Shown: positions 36,701 to 51,700 of the stretch, one piece after another
Layout: each line of letters begins with the position of its first letter
How positions within the stretch are numbered: position 1 is the first letter of the stretch
DNA from: Melanocharis versteri
Taxonomy: Eukaryota; Chordata; Aves; Passeriformes; Melanocharitidae
Direction: 5' to 3'
Assembly (NCBI GenBank): GCA_013397845.1
Contig: VZTG01001081.1
Coordinates: forward strand, 62,001-126,000
Length of the DNA: 64,000 nucleotides
Notes under the pieces: model-generated
Told to the model about the DNA's origin: nothing
Database searches by the model: none
Seen by the model: the letters and a program-made list of their open reading frames with translations, nothing else
Translations under genes and position numbers: made by a program

Positions 36701-39700
36701 ATTCCATTCTCCTTCCGAAATGGGCTGAGGAGATGCTCTGACCCCCTTCTCATAAAGTTAATTATTCCAGCTTTAAGCTGAGAGGCAGCAGATCCTTCTC
36801 AGGGCTTGGGACAACTCTTCCTGCATTCCCCATGCAATGTCTACTCCTGCAGAAAGTCTCACGGAATCTAGCAGGACTCTCCACGAAAATAATAAACACA
36901 CAAACACATATGGATTCTCAACTGTCCCCTGGTATGTGTCCTAACTTCTGCTGAGATCTCACTCTGTGTCTGGCCTTTTCTGTACAGCTTCTGTATTCCT
37001 GCAGAGAAAATGATGCTCAGTGTATTCTCACTGCTAAACAGTGCCTTGGACACAGGAAGGAAAGAAGGAATTCTATAAATTAGATTACTGAGATGATTAG
37101 GCAGTTTATCAAAGCTTGCCTTCTGAAATATGATTACACTACAATTAACTCTAAAATCCAATCACTCACAATCAGAAACGGAACTGAAACCGTAAGAAAA
37201 CCCTGGAGCTTGATTACTTCTTCAAAATCAAATGAAAAGTAGAATTCCCCCACAGAAAAGCCCCAAACAAATCAGTGCCCAGATAACTGTGAGTAAAGCT
37301 TTGCTGCGGGGTCACGTACCGATCTGGCTGGTGGCCACCACGTTCTTGTACTTGGGGTGCTGGTTCACCGTCAGGCACAGGATGTCGTCAGTGTGCTCCA
37401 GGTAGAAGCTCTGGCTACCTAAAGACATCCAAACAGGATTTTAGTCACCACAGCCCCGAGGCAAGAGCCACCACAGAAGCACAGACTGTTTGGGCAGCTT
37501 GTTACAACTCTGCAGGGGATGAGGGGCCACTAGGGCTGCCCACGGCTGCTCTGCTCTCATTCCCAGGCGCCATTCCCAAATGCCCTATGGACACAACCAT
37601 CAACACACAGAGGTGGATACAAAAGCAATATTTGGGAAGTTATCTATATATCCACGGAATCAGCCCAAGCATCAGCCCACAGCCACCAAAACTGCAAGAA
37701 ATACCAAAACTGCCAATGCAAAGCCCAGGTTTCCCAGTGAAATCCCAGTGAATTGAGGCAGTGGGAAGCGAAGTGGAGGCAAAGCCCTCCCAAGGGAACA
37801 GGCCCAGAAAGGACAGATGGGGCCATCCTTGTTTCCCAGACCGTAGGTCAGAGGCTGCCCTAGGACTGGAGTCCCCAGAGGCCACCAGATCCAACAGCTT
37901 TTCCCCCTGTGCCCCTCCTTGGCAGCAGAGCTGCTGAGTGCACAGCTGCGACCATTTGGGAAAAAATCAAGTCAAAATTCCTTTAACTCCTCTTTTTTCC
38001 TGACAGGCATGAAGGATACAGAGATGCTGGTGCCACAACATAGGGCCAGATACATTTTTGGTGTTTTTTCTCCTTGACATTATCCAAAAGGCAGGGAATA
38101 TTTTTACCCCTTCCAAAGAGCAACTTGCTCAGGCTGCATTGCACCAGAACGTGCCCTTCCCTGGAGCATGGCTTTGCTAAAACAACTCAAAATGAAATGA
38201 TGAATGTTACAGCTCCTCACATTTTTGGGGGTACTGGTCAATTCCCCAGCCAGGCTCTCTCCCCCTGGGAGAGAAAGCCATTCCCATGCCTTCAGCCACA
38301 GGATGAGAATCTGTCAGTGACACACCAGCCACCTACAGTAGGTTTGTGTTATTGATCAAGATGCAAAATGTAGGAAAGTTATGGGAAAATTAAAAAGTTC
38401 AGACTTTTAATCAAAAATATTTTCCTTATAAAGCAATTTTAACTCCAAGTATTGTCTCAAGTGGAATTACCAGTAGAGAGGTTTTGGACAATGCCTGCTG
38501 CAGCTGTGTGGAAAATAATGTCAGCACCATCATTCAGGTAATGGAGGTTGTTGCGACAGTCAAATCCTCTGTATCCAAACACATGGTCTAAAGCCAGCTC
38601 CTGGTCCGGGAAAATAAAGAGAATAAGAGTGAAATGAAAGAAGAAACAAGGAGATTTCAGAGTCTGGATCATTTAAGAACAATTCTAAATTACACAAGTA
38701 CAAATATCTTGTAGAGGCGACAGAATTCTGCTCATTTATTGGGGCATAACATTATCAGAGGCTGTGAACAACCTATAATTGGTCAACTAAAGCACTGCAC
38801 TTATATCATTTTCTTATTTAATAATTCAGAGGACTGTAATTGTTCTGGTTCTGTAGATTTCCATTCCAAACAGATACAATTCACAGAACAGGTTTGATTT
38901 TATTACTCTTCCCATCACAGTTTAATATTTATACAGGGTATCAGATATTTTAAAGAAGATATCTGCAGAATTTTCAAAAATCATTCTCATAAACTACCAA
39001 ACCTCCACAGGCCAAATTCTGATCTTGAAGTCCTTAAAGGAAGCCAGGGCAGGCTATAAGTAACTCTGTAATTAAGACATTAATCAGAGGTGTAATTGCA
39101 GCTTAACGAGCAAGTGCCAAGGATATTTCCTCCAGGAACCCAGAATAGTTAATGGATTGTTGTTAGAGCTGCCTTGGAGCCCAACTTAATGACTGTCCCA
39201 AACACAATCACAGCTCGCTGGGAACAATCCCAATTAGCCACAGACCAAGTGTTGCAACTTGTCCACACAGGTCACAGAATATTCCTTGTTCTGCATATTA
39301 TGTGAGAATCGAAACAAGTTGTCGGGGAGAAAGGGAAGTTCCAAAGTCAACGAGCAAATTCCACCATTCAAAACCCTGCACAGGATTTTTCCTGGGCCAA
39401 AGTGCTGGTTCTGGCTGGATTTCCCTTGGGATTGAGCAGCGAGCATGGGAATGCACACACTCTGTGACTGGACCTGCACTTCACCGAGACACAAAACAGG
39501 GGTGGATTTCACCCAGCACATGTTACTTTTAAAGAAACTATAAAGATACTAATCCTGACCTCAACCAGTTTCTTTTTTTTGTTGATGTTGTTCTTTTGCA
39601 GTTTCTCAGGCTGAGGAGCAGCTCTGCTCACAGGTGGCCTGAAAAGAACATTTTAAAAAAGGAGACAATCAATATGTTTGAAAGTAAAATACAACCTTCA

Positions 39701-42700
39701 AAACCACAGCATGTGAGAGCAGCAAATGGACAGTTGCCCTTTTACGAGCTTTTTCAGAGTTGTACAATGAACCGATTAAAATCCTACACTTTTTGACAGA
39801 AAGAGCAGAAACACTGATGTAGACTTTGCAGATGAGCAGCAGAACAAGCAACCTTACACCATTCAAAAGACCCCAAAACATAATGATTTGAATCCACGGA
39901 AAAATTCCTCAATATGAAATGCTGGTAAATTGGTGCTTTCAGAAATGACCTGAAGTCATTTCCGCAGCTGGCAGTTGACCTCTGCCCGGCCTTGCTTCTT
40001 TTGAGAAACCCCATCCCAAAACCTTGACATGGCTTCAACAAAATCTTCTCAAAATCATATTAAAGATAAAATGGTTGCATTCAAATGCACAAATCATTCA
40101 TCCAAGGGTATTTGGGAGACTAAGGCCAGCAAAGCTTTTTTTATATAATTACAGTTGCTAAAAGTAACTAAAGTGACAAATGCAGAACCCAGGCTGAGGC
40201 AAAATCTGATGTGTGCAAATGGTCTATAAGGCCAGATAACCTCTGCTGCTGCTATTGATCCTGCTGGGAAAAGAAGGACAGAGCTAAGGGGACCACTGGG
40301 AAAGCATTCCCAGAGCTTTTGAATCCAGAAAAACGTGACGTTACTATTACATTCCATACGCTGTGAAATTTGTTCCTGTCCTGAGACTGTAACTACCAGT
40401 AATTCCCATTTTGCAAAAAATTAATTGGAGAAGAATGAAATCCCTGTTGTGTACAGGGAGCTGCTTTTTCTGGAGCCGGATTTTTCATGGAAGGTATTAA
40501 AGGCATGGCAGACAGAGCACAGTGGGGACTGAGCCCCGTGGGAATGAGCAGCAGGATAACCTGAGCTCTGAGACAGAGCAAAGCTGAGGTAACCAATGTA
40601 ACCCATGTCCCAGGCACAGCAAGGACCAACAAGCACATCAGCAGGTGACCCCGCGACACGAAGAGAGTGAAAGAGTTACCTTGATCCCCTTGTAAGCAGC
40701 AAATAAAGCCAAGCAAGAAACTTAATAGAGTTTAGGTGTCACTTCTGAGCATGAGACTCATGCACAAGCACTTTCAGAGCGCAACAGTCATTCCTTGGGC
40801 ACAACGTGTGCTATCCAAGCATGCCAGCAAGAACTAAGAACTAAAACAGAAACCGAAGAGTGCACAGACCCAGAAACATCACACTCGGCATCCCTGGGCA
40901 GACTCGGAGCTAAAGATCCTACGGGATGGAGGGGAAAGGGAAGCTACATCCAATCCAAGCTTCCTGCACACTTTGCACTGGAGCAGAACTGGATTCCACG
41001 GTTGGTTTATTTTCAGCACCCTGACAGGGAGGGAACTGGTAGGAAGTTGACAGTCTCCTAAGCACTGCTGAGATTGCACACAATGGATGATTGTTCTCTA
41101 TCCCAGTTCAGCAGCAATTTAGCCCACAATTGCTGTGGGGAGGCCAAGACACTCCCAGGACAGCCTGTCCTGCCTTGTCCTCAGGGAACAAGTACCTTTA
41201 TTTCCTCGGAAAGCGGTCACTCGAGTCCCCTGGGGTGACCCTGGGTGGAGTGGGACCGAGCAGCGGTGCATTGGCAGGGAAGGGGCAGGGGAAGTTGTTA
41301 CAAAACTTAATTGTCCTACAAAATAAATTCACTATTTCATTTCAGCCCAGATTTATGAGGGCCTCTGAATTGGCACTTTAAAAAATAATTGTTTTCTTGG
41401 ATGCTTTTTTCTGTTTTAGTGTTATTTCAAACTGGATCATTTCCACATTTCTTTATATAGGAATATCAAAGTTTATGACAAGAGCAAGCCAAAATACTTC
41501 ATGAAAGCACGAGAACACTACCACTGTGACATGCTTGATAGTCACTAGATTGTAAGCATGAGGCTTAATTTGGAGACACACACACAGATACTTTTATAGA
41601 TACCTATTCGCAGCACACACAAACACAGACGTTGTGTGCATTCATATATACATAGCCATGTATATATACACACGTGTGCATTCACTGCCTCACCACCATC
41701 TTAATAAAACAAACAGAAAGCAGCACATTTGAAACATTTTAAGAAGTCATTTCACTTTTAACAAGCCTGTGACTACACCTAGTTCGTTTTGATACAGAAG
41801 ATGACACTGCCAAGACACGAAATTCGCACTGTAGCAAATGACATCCTTTTGCCCTGTTGGACCTGTGCAATCTGCATGGTACATCCCCAGCAATCCAGGC
41901 CTCTGCTGGGCTCCCCATCAGTACTTACTTGACAATTCCCTGCCTCCAAAGGAAAGCAAGTTAAAACATAACACAAGCATTAACGGTTTCTTTGCAGCAA
42001 TTTAAAACAAACGTGCTTAGATTGCGTTATGGGATGAAGGAGCTCCGGGAAAGATAAGACACAATCAGACATTAGAGGGCTTCAGTTCTTTGGGTACTGT
42101 GAATACAGCAGAGATTTTGCTACTCGTGGCAGTCTCGAGGATGCTCTCACACGAGGACACGCCGTTGTCAGTCAGGGCTAGAAGTCCGGATCCAAACTGA
42201 CAAAACCTCAGCACCACCTTCATGCAGAAATGTGAAAAGGTGTGAGTGAACCCTCCAGCCACGAGTGGGGAGGAGCCCACATCGGGAGTGGGGTGAACAG
42301 GCAGCACCAGGATGGGTAACAGCAGGTGGACACAACAAGAGCTGGGCTGGGGGAAGAAGGAATGGGGTTTTAAAAGAGTGAGGCACCTGGAGGGAGGAAA
42401 GAGATGTGACCTTAGAGAACAGGGCCAAACTATGGGGGGAAAAAAGCTAGATTTGTTTAGATGGAAAATAAAGGAGAGAAAAGGCAGATCAAAAACTGTT
42501 ACGATAAATTCAATGGGAGGGGGATATAACCAACTCCTGTTTCCAGGGCACAGGCCACAATTGCTGTCTGGTTGGAGATGCTATCTGCAGCTGGAATAAT
42601 TTGGGGAGAACACAAACATTCTGCTCCAAGGCCAATGGGAACAGCGTGGGAACTCCAGAAAGCGTCACATGAAAGCAGCCAACAAGGTCTGGAGCAGGGA

Positions 42701-45700
42701 CAGACGGACAGCAGCATTCTGCCACCCAGAAGATGATGAGCTGAGCCAGTAGGAATGGGAAGGGGAAAGGCTTCGAGCCCATAAGGGAGACTGACACGGA
42801 TTTACATGGCTGCAAACTGGAGAGGGAACACACTTGGATCTACACAAACACGAGCAGGACTGCTCCTGAGAAGAGAAAGCGAGGCTCAAGGAGAGGTAGG
42901 GTGGTAGGGTTGGGTTGGGCAACAGAACAAAAATCCAACATTTAAAAAATATACTGTTCATTTCAGAAAAAATGCAAAAGTGGCTTTTAAAAGCGCCCTT
43001 CACCCGTGACAAGAGGGGACTCCCAAGTGTCCCCCGACTGCTGCAAAACTCCTTGAACTTTTTTTAATCCCTTCCTAGAGAAGGGATTAAAAGATTCTGT
43101 AAATTCTAAACCCTTGGATTTTCCCATCCCAACATACACAGGTGTTTTACATACAACTTTTCCTGGTGTTACTTTTTCTTAACTCTTTGTAGCTATCATA
43201 AGACAACCAAAAGAATAGGATTCAATATGAAAATACCGTATTCTCAAATACAGCAGATCAAAGCAAAGCTCAAACAGAACTAGAGAGAAACATCAGTGGT
43301 AAATTATTTTTTTAAAGCACTGAAAAAGCCTTACATGGTTACAATATTTATACCTTCACATGTATGCTGACACACAGTTTAAAATTTAAAAAAAAAAAAA
43401 AAATCAAAAAGTATTGCAGGACATATGGTGGGGCCAGCTGCTGTTACAGCCTGCCAGGGCAGCTGGTCACTGCATTCCCAGCTCATTCCAGCTCAAGGTC
43501 CAGTGAAACAAACACGACAGCAACTAGCAAGGAGGGCAATCACTGGAATGAAACCTGAGGGCTTTTGTCCTGAACACCTTGGGAAGTTGTTCCCTAAACA
43601 GTTCCTGTACCAGCTGCACCAGGACCTGCTGTCCCTCACACCCTGGACACTCTGGATATGCCATCCCTCACACTCCAGACTCTAAGGACACACTCTCCCT
43701 CACACACTGGAGGAACAGAGTCTTTTCCACTTGTTTTGTTATTCCCTGCATAAGCTCTAGCATGTTTTGAAGCTGTCTTGTGTAAATAAAAACACTGAAC
43801 CAATCTTATATGGCAGATCCTCCCTCTGCATGACAAAACACGAGAAACACAGCTTTTTGCATCAGCCCTGGACTTCCTCCCACACAACAGCCCTCAGAAA
43901 AGCTGAATATTCCACATCACCCTCAGTGCAAAGACCACTCAGGTTCAGAGAGAGAAATGCTGGGAACACGTGGCAATGCTGGCATCCCTCAGTTCCACCC
44001 CCCGAATGTCACACAAACTGAGAAGACCTTTGGGCCAGCTCCATGCTGACCTGTGGGAGCAGTGAGATTGACTTTGAGTTCAGCTGCTTGGCAGGGACTG
44101 ACAAAGACCAGTCACAATGTGTACAAGCCTTGGGGACAACTGGGATGAAACCAGCAGGCTGTCAAATGCATTTAGGGTGCATTAACTTGACATAGTGAGA
44201 ATGTAAAAGAGAATATTCCAAAGGATGCTCCTCATTCTCAAAGAGTGGCTTTCTGCCGGAATAAGCCCAAAGTTATTTTCTCCACCCTAAGGATGTGTTT
44301 TTCCAGATGCATTTTGAATAGTCCCCACCTACACATAAATACAACACAGATTCACACTCAAAGCTTTTGCACTGCACCCACAGACGTGTGCGTGTAAAGG
44401 TGCAGGAACCAAGGCTGTAACCATATGTCTTATAATTCACTTCATGGTGCAAAGGCTTGTGGGGGCTATTTTGAAAGCTTACATAAATCAGCTCACGTTG
44501 TTTTAAAGAAATCAATAATCTAAAGAGTAACATTTGAAGAGAGAAAATCCAACTTCTTTAACTTTTCATCTTTATCGGGACATATGATTACGCATGAGGC
44601 AAACACCACGATGGAGACCAGGCTCTGAGGTGGGTAATTCATGGAGAGTGAGACGAGCCAGGATGCCAAGAAAACAGAAAACCAGACAAACATGCTAATG
44701 CTGCTTTTTGTTTTCTACACATTCCACCTGCTTTGAAGGAGTTCCCATCACCAAGGTTCACGTGGAGCCATGCAAATTGAGCTAAAGGAGAGCTGCGGAC
44801 GCAGGGGGTGTGTTAGGGGTTAGTAGGAGGCCAAATGCAAACAGGTCTTTGCCTTTGGGATTAGTAACATAAATACAGTCATCAGCAAGCTCGTGTTACT
44901 TCTCATCATAGCAATTCTCAGTTAAAATGGTCCCAGTTCAGAAACTGGCCCTTTTCCAAAACAGCACAATTCCTCTGTGACACACAGCAGAGCTTACAAT
45001 TGTCCTGGATTGTCTGGGACAGTCCCATCAGTGGCCAGGGGGTCCCGAGGAGTGGGAGCGCCACGCTGGGAGCTCCCACCCCGCGAGACTGGTCCTGCAG
45101 CCCCTCTCGAGGGCACCCTGCTCCTGACCACGGGCACAGCAAGGGGTGCCAGCCAGAGGGGCAGAAAGGGAGAGAAGGGTCAGGGTGGGTAGGAGAGGAG
45201 GGAAGACATGGAAAGGGAGAAGAAGAAAAACAACAAGGTTGGGGAGAGGAGAGAGAAACAACAATTGATTAATGATCTTAACCAAACACACCAATACGAC
45301 TGCAAGACATTTTAGAACTGACCCTCAGCCTCAGCTCTCCTGTCACTTTGCCATCCTAAAGCTGTAGCTGCTGATGGAGACAGGAAATGTTGGATCCCCC
45401 CACAAATACCAGCCCATGATTTGATTCAAATCCCGCAAGTAAAATCTATCATGTAACTTCTACGTTCTTCCAAGATATTTGCAGAATCATGATTACTTTA
45501 ATTATGTTTGAGTTGGACAGGAAAAATAAATTTCATAAAGCGCTCTCATTTTCTTTTCTAAGGGAAAACTTTATTATTACTCCTAAGTTTGTGCCAATCA
45601 TCGTACCATTCAGCTCCCAACCCTACACTTGCAATCTTCTCAGGAGTCCCATCGCAGTTCCCGAGATCAAACTCCTCCTGAATTGAACAATTACTGGTTC

Positions 45701-48700
45701 ATTCTAGAGAAATAATGTATCTGGAGGTTTTCAGATTCACCACTCTCTATTAGAGAAGTACAGAGTCCTGCAAGATTATTCCAGCAAACAGAAAGATTTA
45801 ACAGATGGACCTGTCTCACAGGTGCCACATGGCACCTTTGAAGCCTGTTTGATTACATAAGCTGGAAAATAACTTCAGCAACAGTTTACCTTCTAAATAT
45901 TACTATTAAAAGAAAAAAGCCCAGTGAGCTCCAAGTCGCTGCCCCAAGGAGCAGCTCAGAGCAGCAGCCCCAGCTATTCCTACTTCTTGCTTAAACCAGT
46001 AACTCGCTTTTTCTCTCTTTTTTTCCTTTCCTTAATTTAAACTTACTTAATTCTGAATTTCTTCTCACTACATCTTCACAATTTTTCCTTTCTCAGAGCC
46101 ACAATGAAAATACAGCAAGGGGGACACTTCCAAGACCCTTATTGCAAGTTGCAGTGAAGTGGGCCAGCATTTTTCCAGGCCTTGTGATTAACTCACAGTT
46201 TCTGTCCTAAACAGCCTTCCAGCTTGTCCCACAGTTTTCAACATGTGGACAGTAAGTTACAGTAAGTTACCAATGCCAGAGTATTCAGTGCACAAAAGCC
46301 ATTAAGTGCACAATCACTGCGGTCTTCAGACAGGCATATGGCACAATCACAAAGGGAAAGATTCGGAATATTTCCTCCAGAAAATCTTCCTCCTCAAAAA
46401 CCTACCAGGTTTCCCCACATACCTTCCTGAAAGAGAACGGAACACATCCTCTGGGTTCCCTCCTTCAAACCTGGAGGGGCTGGGAGAGCTACTTCAGCTG
46501 TGCCTTTGGCAGAAAATCTAAAGCTTTGGGAGCTGCCTTCAAGATTCCTTGTTGCCTCTTCACTCAGCCCTGTGCACAGAGGTTTCAAGACTCCACAGCC
46601 TCAAGACCTGCTGACTTGGGCCCTAGATTTTCCTGAACATTTAGGATTTCCCTGAACATTTAGGATTTCCCTCAACACAGACAGCTAAGTACTTGCAGAC
46701 TTTCCATTTCACCTGGATTGATCGACTGTCACTTCGGACCCTTGGAGCTGCAAAGAAAAGTCAGCCCAGGGATTTCAGAAGTTTGTCATGGGCAAACCCT
46801 TTTCCAGCTGCTACATTCTTTTGTGTTCTCAGAAAAGATGGACTCTGGCACAGCTATGAACTTCCCTCATATTTCAAATGTCTTCTGAGAGAAGTCAGCT
46901 TTAGCCTGAGGCACTCACAACTGAGAATGCCATGGTTCTGCAGGAATTGTGCACATACTGTCCCACTGTGACCAGAAATTGCAGTTTCGCAGCAGCCAGC
47001 ACATTAATCCCATCTTACTGCACCCAACCCCCGGCACCTTTCACAGCTTAAGGCCCTATCCAAGCACAATACCCTCAGAAAGCACAGTTTTGCTGACATT
47101 TCACCACGAAGTTGCTGCTTCTGATTATTTCACTATAAATTCTCACTATTTATATTAATCCCTTGAAGAAAGGGATGTGAATTTATCTTTGCCTAACAAG
47201 TGACATATGAAAAATGTGGGATTTGTTGTCAGATTTATCAAAACAGCAAATTCCAAACACCAAATGTGTGATTGTACTGAAGCATCTGTAATTTAAAAAG
47301 GACATCAAAATGTGTACAAGAGCTGTGACTCTCAAGCAGAATAGTTAGGAAGGACAGAGACAAGGGTTTCTTTTTAACCTACTTTAAAATGAAGTACAAA
47401 ACTGTTGATAACACAGAGACAGTAAGGAGGAAGACAGGGGAATGTTAAGACCTTGCTTTTTACTCTCCTCAGTCCAGAGCTTGGAAATATAACATGGGAT
47501 AGGTTATTCTCTTGGGATACCATTCTCATGTGCAGCCACTGTGAAGGGACTATTCTGGAAGTGAGGGGCAACCTCACTGCAGAGGAGGTGGCCCCCCATT
47601 TCACCAGCCACCAAAAGAGTGAGAGGTGTGGAAACACTGGAGCAGCTTCCAGCTTCCCCAGGGCTTTGTGGTGCTGGATAGACACGGCCTGTTCTCCCTG
47701 GGAGGGGCTGAGGAGGGGACACATCCAGAGCCCGTGGCATCATGCAGCACAGACATGGTGCAGAGAAGGGAAGCTTCCCAGGGACCTGGAGGGTGATTTT
47801 CACTCCCAGACTGGAAATGGTGCTGAAAAGCTGAACAAGACACTGATGCTCTTGGCTCAAATTGTTGGTAATTCATAAGTACAAGACATTTTTAAGCCCA
47901 GCTTAATCTGTCAATTAAACTCACTCTAGAGTTGCTTTTGCACCATCAAAGCAGAATAAAACAGCTGGCAGGCACAAGGGTTTCTGGTGTGAAATATCTG
48001 GCCATTGTGTACCACTGGCCCTTATTATCCCTGTAACAATTTAGCAATTCACCCAAATAAAATAATATTTTTCCCTTTTTAAACTCATTTTACAAACATT
48101 TATGTTTATCAGATGCTACACTATGCCTTTTTGTAGAAAAATAGAGGAATAAACTCTTTATTTGAGGAAAAGAGATATTCTTAAAAGAAAGGGAAAAGAA
48201 AAGGTTATGGTAGAACATTTTATTGTAAAAATCACTGATCCTCCTCCTCCACAGTATTGTTAAAACATTGTGATGAAAAAAATGGGTGCAACATTTTTCT
48301 TCTTATTGTTCATACCCCACATTTCACACCCAATTCTCCTATTTTGCACATTTACTGAGCAAAAATGATTAATTACTTTCTGTCCAAGATGTTCAGCACT
48401 GCGTTATTTGAGAGCTTTAAAGACATAAACTTATTTTTCCAAGGCCTGCATGGGATTGGAAAGGATTATTAACTCCATTTTGTCTCTTGCAATAACAGAA
48501 CAACTAAGCTGAAATTCTTTCCGTGGGTTAACCCAGAGCAGTCCTTGCTGTCAGTGCCCAGTGGGGGGTAACAGCAAGGAAACTCCTGATAAAAAGAATG
48601 ATCACTTCCAAGAAAATATTCTATCAAAAGAGACAGAATGGATTCCTAGCTGAGTCACCAGCTGGATTCCCAGGTAGGGATTTACTGCACCAGATTTTGA

Positions 48701-51700
48701 GGGGGAATGTACTTCACTGGTTATAGATGCTCCTGTTGTGTCCCAGTCAGAGTTTACCACCCTGTCCTTTAGGTCTGTGTTTCACTGGACTCATCCTCTG
48801 TTCTTAGCTCTTACCTCTTTTCTTTGCTGTCCTCTCCAACACTGTTCCCCTCCCAGCTAATTTTTTTTAGAATATTTCAGCCTAAGGCCACCATGTGTGC
48901 CATGGGAAATGCCAGCTTTAACAGTGACAACCCAACACAATTACAAGTGACTAAAATCCTTCAATAAAAGCACCACCCAAAGCCGTAACTACAAAATATT
49001 CACAGGCTTACCACTATCACAAGTGCTCTGCTGTAGACACACAGTAGTTAGGAGAGAATATAAACGCTCATATGAACAGCAGAAGAGAACACAACACTCA
49101 CAGATGAGTCATAGACATGTATTTTTCTCCATTACATTAATATGTTGTACTCTGTGAACACCATTTTAAATGTTATCTGGTGAATTTAAAAATTCCTATC
49201 TTATTTCTAAGGACTAATGTTAGTTGAATGAAAAGAGATGCAAAAGAGCAAAACGTACACCAGGAAGCAGTTAGCCTTTGTGGGACATACCTCTCTTCCA
49301 CTGAAACTTCCTTCAGCTGCTGGTGGGGTTTTGTGCCTTCCATTTCTCGGATGCTCACTGCATAGATCTTAGTGGTGTAGTCAATTGCTTTTTCTCTTGC
49401 GACATCACTATCATACCCTTAGAAAAAATAAAACATAGAATAAAACAAACTATCCTTGTTTCATAGTGGGAGAGGAGAGAACAGGAAGATCTGCACCAAT
49501 AAAAGGAAGGAAACAAATCCTACCAAGCTCTCCTTACACTAAAATTTAGCACATCAAACCTTCAAGTTAAATGCCCACATGAATCTCTGATTCAGGCAAG
49601 GGAGACTGAATTAAATCCACTTTACCTCCATCCTCTTCTGCATCTGTGTCTGACTCTTCACTGTCCACCAGCTTGCTCTCCTGAATGCCCAGGAACTCCC
49701 TGGTCCAGATCATGAGCGCGGTGTCGGCGCCGCCGACGGTGAGGAGCACGGAGTCGTTGTGCAGCCACTGCACGTTGGTCACCTGGGCACTGTGCCCCAC
49801 GTACTTCTTGAACTTGGCATGTTGGCCCTGCACAACAGAGAATCCCCCAGCTGGCAGCCTGACACCCCAGGACCAGGGTCTTCCTTCCTTTCCCCTCCAA
49901 TCACAGAAATAAACACACTTCTTACCTTCACTGGGTAGGAAAAGAGCTTCACAAACCCAAAATCATCTCCCGTGGCCAAGAGGGTTCTGTCCTTTGTGAG
50001 ACTGGCTGCATTGACCACGGTGACATCGCTGTGCATGGGCCAGATTCCCTCACAGGTGGGACCAAGCACACATGTCCAGGTGTCCCATTCAATCTTCTCT
50101 ATCTGCAAGCAAAATTCCCCCAAAAGAAGGCTTCTTACTTCAAACACACCAAGTACACACTAGTCTCATGTGTATAGCTTTCTATGTTTGACAGCAATTT
50201 TTATTTTATTTTTTTTAGTTCTTAAGAAACTGTGCTGGCTCCAGCTTGTTAATACAAACTGGGTTTGTTCATCAAAAGGCTTAACACTTTAAACGTTCCC
50301 ATTTTTCCAAGGCAGAGCACGATTTGGATACAAATCTCCCTGAAGGTTTTCCGAAGTGCTAAACACTGGCAATTTTGTAGCAGAATTACAGGTCACAAAT
50401 AATCAGCTTCATGGAAAAGGCAGGTCCTGCTGTTTGAAGGTGGTTTACAGCCTGTATGCAACTGGTTACACAGAAAACAGGTGACTTTGAGAAGGGGATT
50501 ATGGCTGCTAATAAATAAACAAGAACAAATTCAGAGATACAAGCAGAAACCTGCACATTCTGCCATTTACGAATGGTAGGAAAGACACTATGGAATTACT
50601 AAATAATTCTAATTCTAACCATTGTAAATATAGCATTATAAAAGAAAAAAATACACCATTTGAAGACAATTCTTAAGATTAACTTTCACAGTAAAAATAA
50701 TCCAGGACACATAATTCATACCTCAGCAATTCTTATAATATGTCTTTTCCCCCTCGGTGCTTCAAAAAATAGTTGTTCTTTGGCACCAGAATTGACTTGC
50801 AATAACTTTCCTGGATACAAAAGGAGAGTTTATTAACAATCTTATTATCACTATTAAGAACTTTCTTTTGATTGAGTGAAGAGATTTCTGTGGGTAAATT
50901 AAGAAATTATCATCCAGAGAGTTATTCATAGCAGAAGTAACACAGATACTTAGAATCACTCTTGTAAGGGTCCTATACTCTGATTTAATGAATAAGTAAT
51001 ATTTTAAATACCATCCAATATCCTCAAGAAGTTGCTGTCTTGCAGCATATCAGTTTCTGCTGATAGGGAATATTTTGCTTGTGTTTCATCATCACACTAA
51101 TGGAAGTCAAAAATAAATGTGTGTGCTATTAATTTTCCTAGTAATTTTACAGGGCAGCTTTGCCAAAAGTGGAACCGCCTGTCTCTCCTGCACTGCCCCT
51201 CTGGCAAAGTCAGCTCCACTCCAAGCTGTGCTGGGATGGGAAGTTTGCTGTGCCCGTGGAGGTGTCAGTGGCTCACACCATGGCTTGGAACTGGCACACA
51301 GCAGGGACAGGGCTCAGGCATGCAGGTGGTCCCACACGGATCACATCCTCTCTGGGAAGGCTCACTGGCATGAGCTCATTATGGATCCTGTTGGACTTAA
51401 TTAGCTGGGACAGTAAGGCTCTAGCTTCTTGCAGGGATTGCCATGCAGAGCTCAGCAAGGAAAGGAAATTGGATACCAACAAATGTAATTGCACTGGATC
51501 CACAGAGTGTTCCATGGGGAAAAAGCATTTGCATCAGTGGTTGATCTCAATAACTGGAGGGGAACAGTTTCCTGATACTCCATTTTATGGGCATTTCCAG
51601 TCTGTATCTCTGGCCAGCACTTTACCTCTGGAGTCCCAGTCGATGTGGGTGATGTAGCTGGAGGCACCTTTGCAAATACCAACTCTTTTGCTGGTAAGGA

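Larger units (their letters stand above)
39639..49290 (-). other. EML6: EML6 intron (9.65 kb), the longest in the window
   Basis: It separates the two halves of the linker between EMAP units 2 and 3. I see only unique AT-rich to mixed sequence, short simple repeats (CA/TA-rich at 41575-41680, an A run at 43388-43403), two small tandem duplications (46251-46270 and 46632-46669) and CTCACAC-type short repeats at about 43630-43710. No exon or full mobile element was recognised. Confidence 0.7.

Noticed and set aside
43388..43403. A run as a possible retrocopy tail
   Set aside because: No coding or transposon sequence and no target-site duplication was seen next to it; simple homopolymer.
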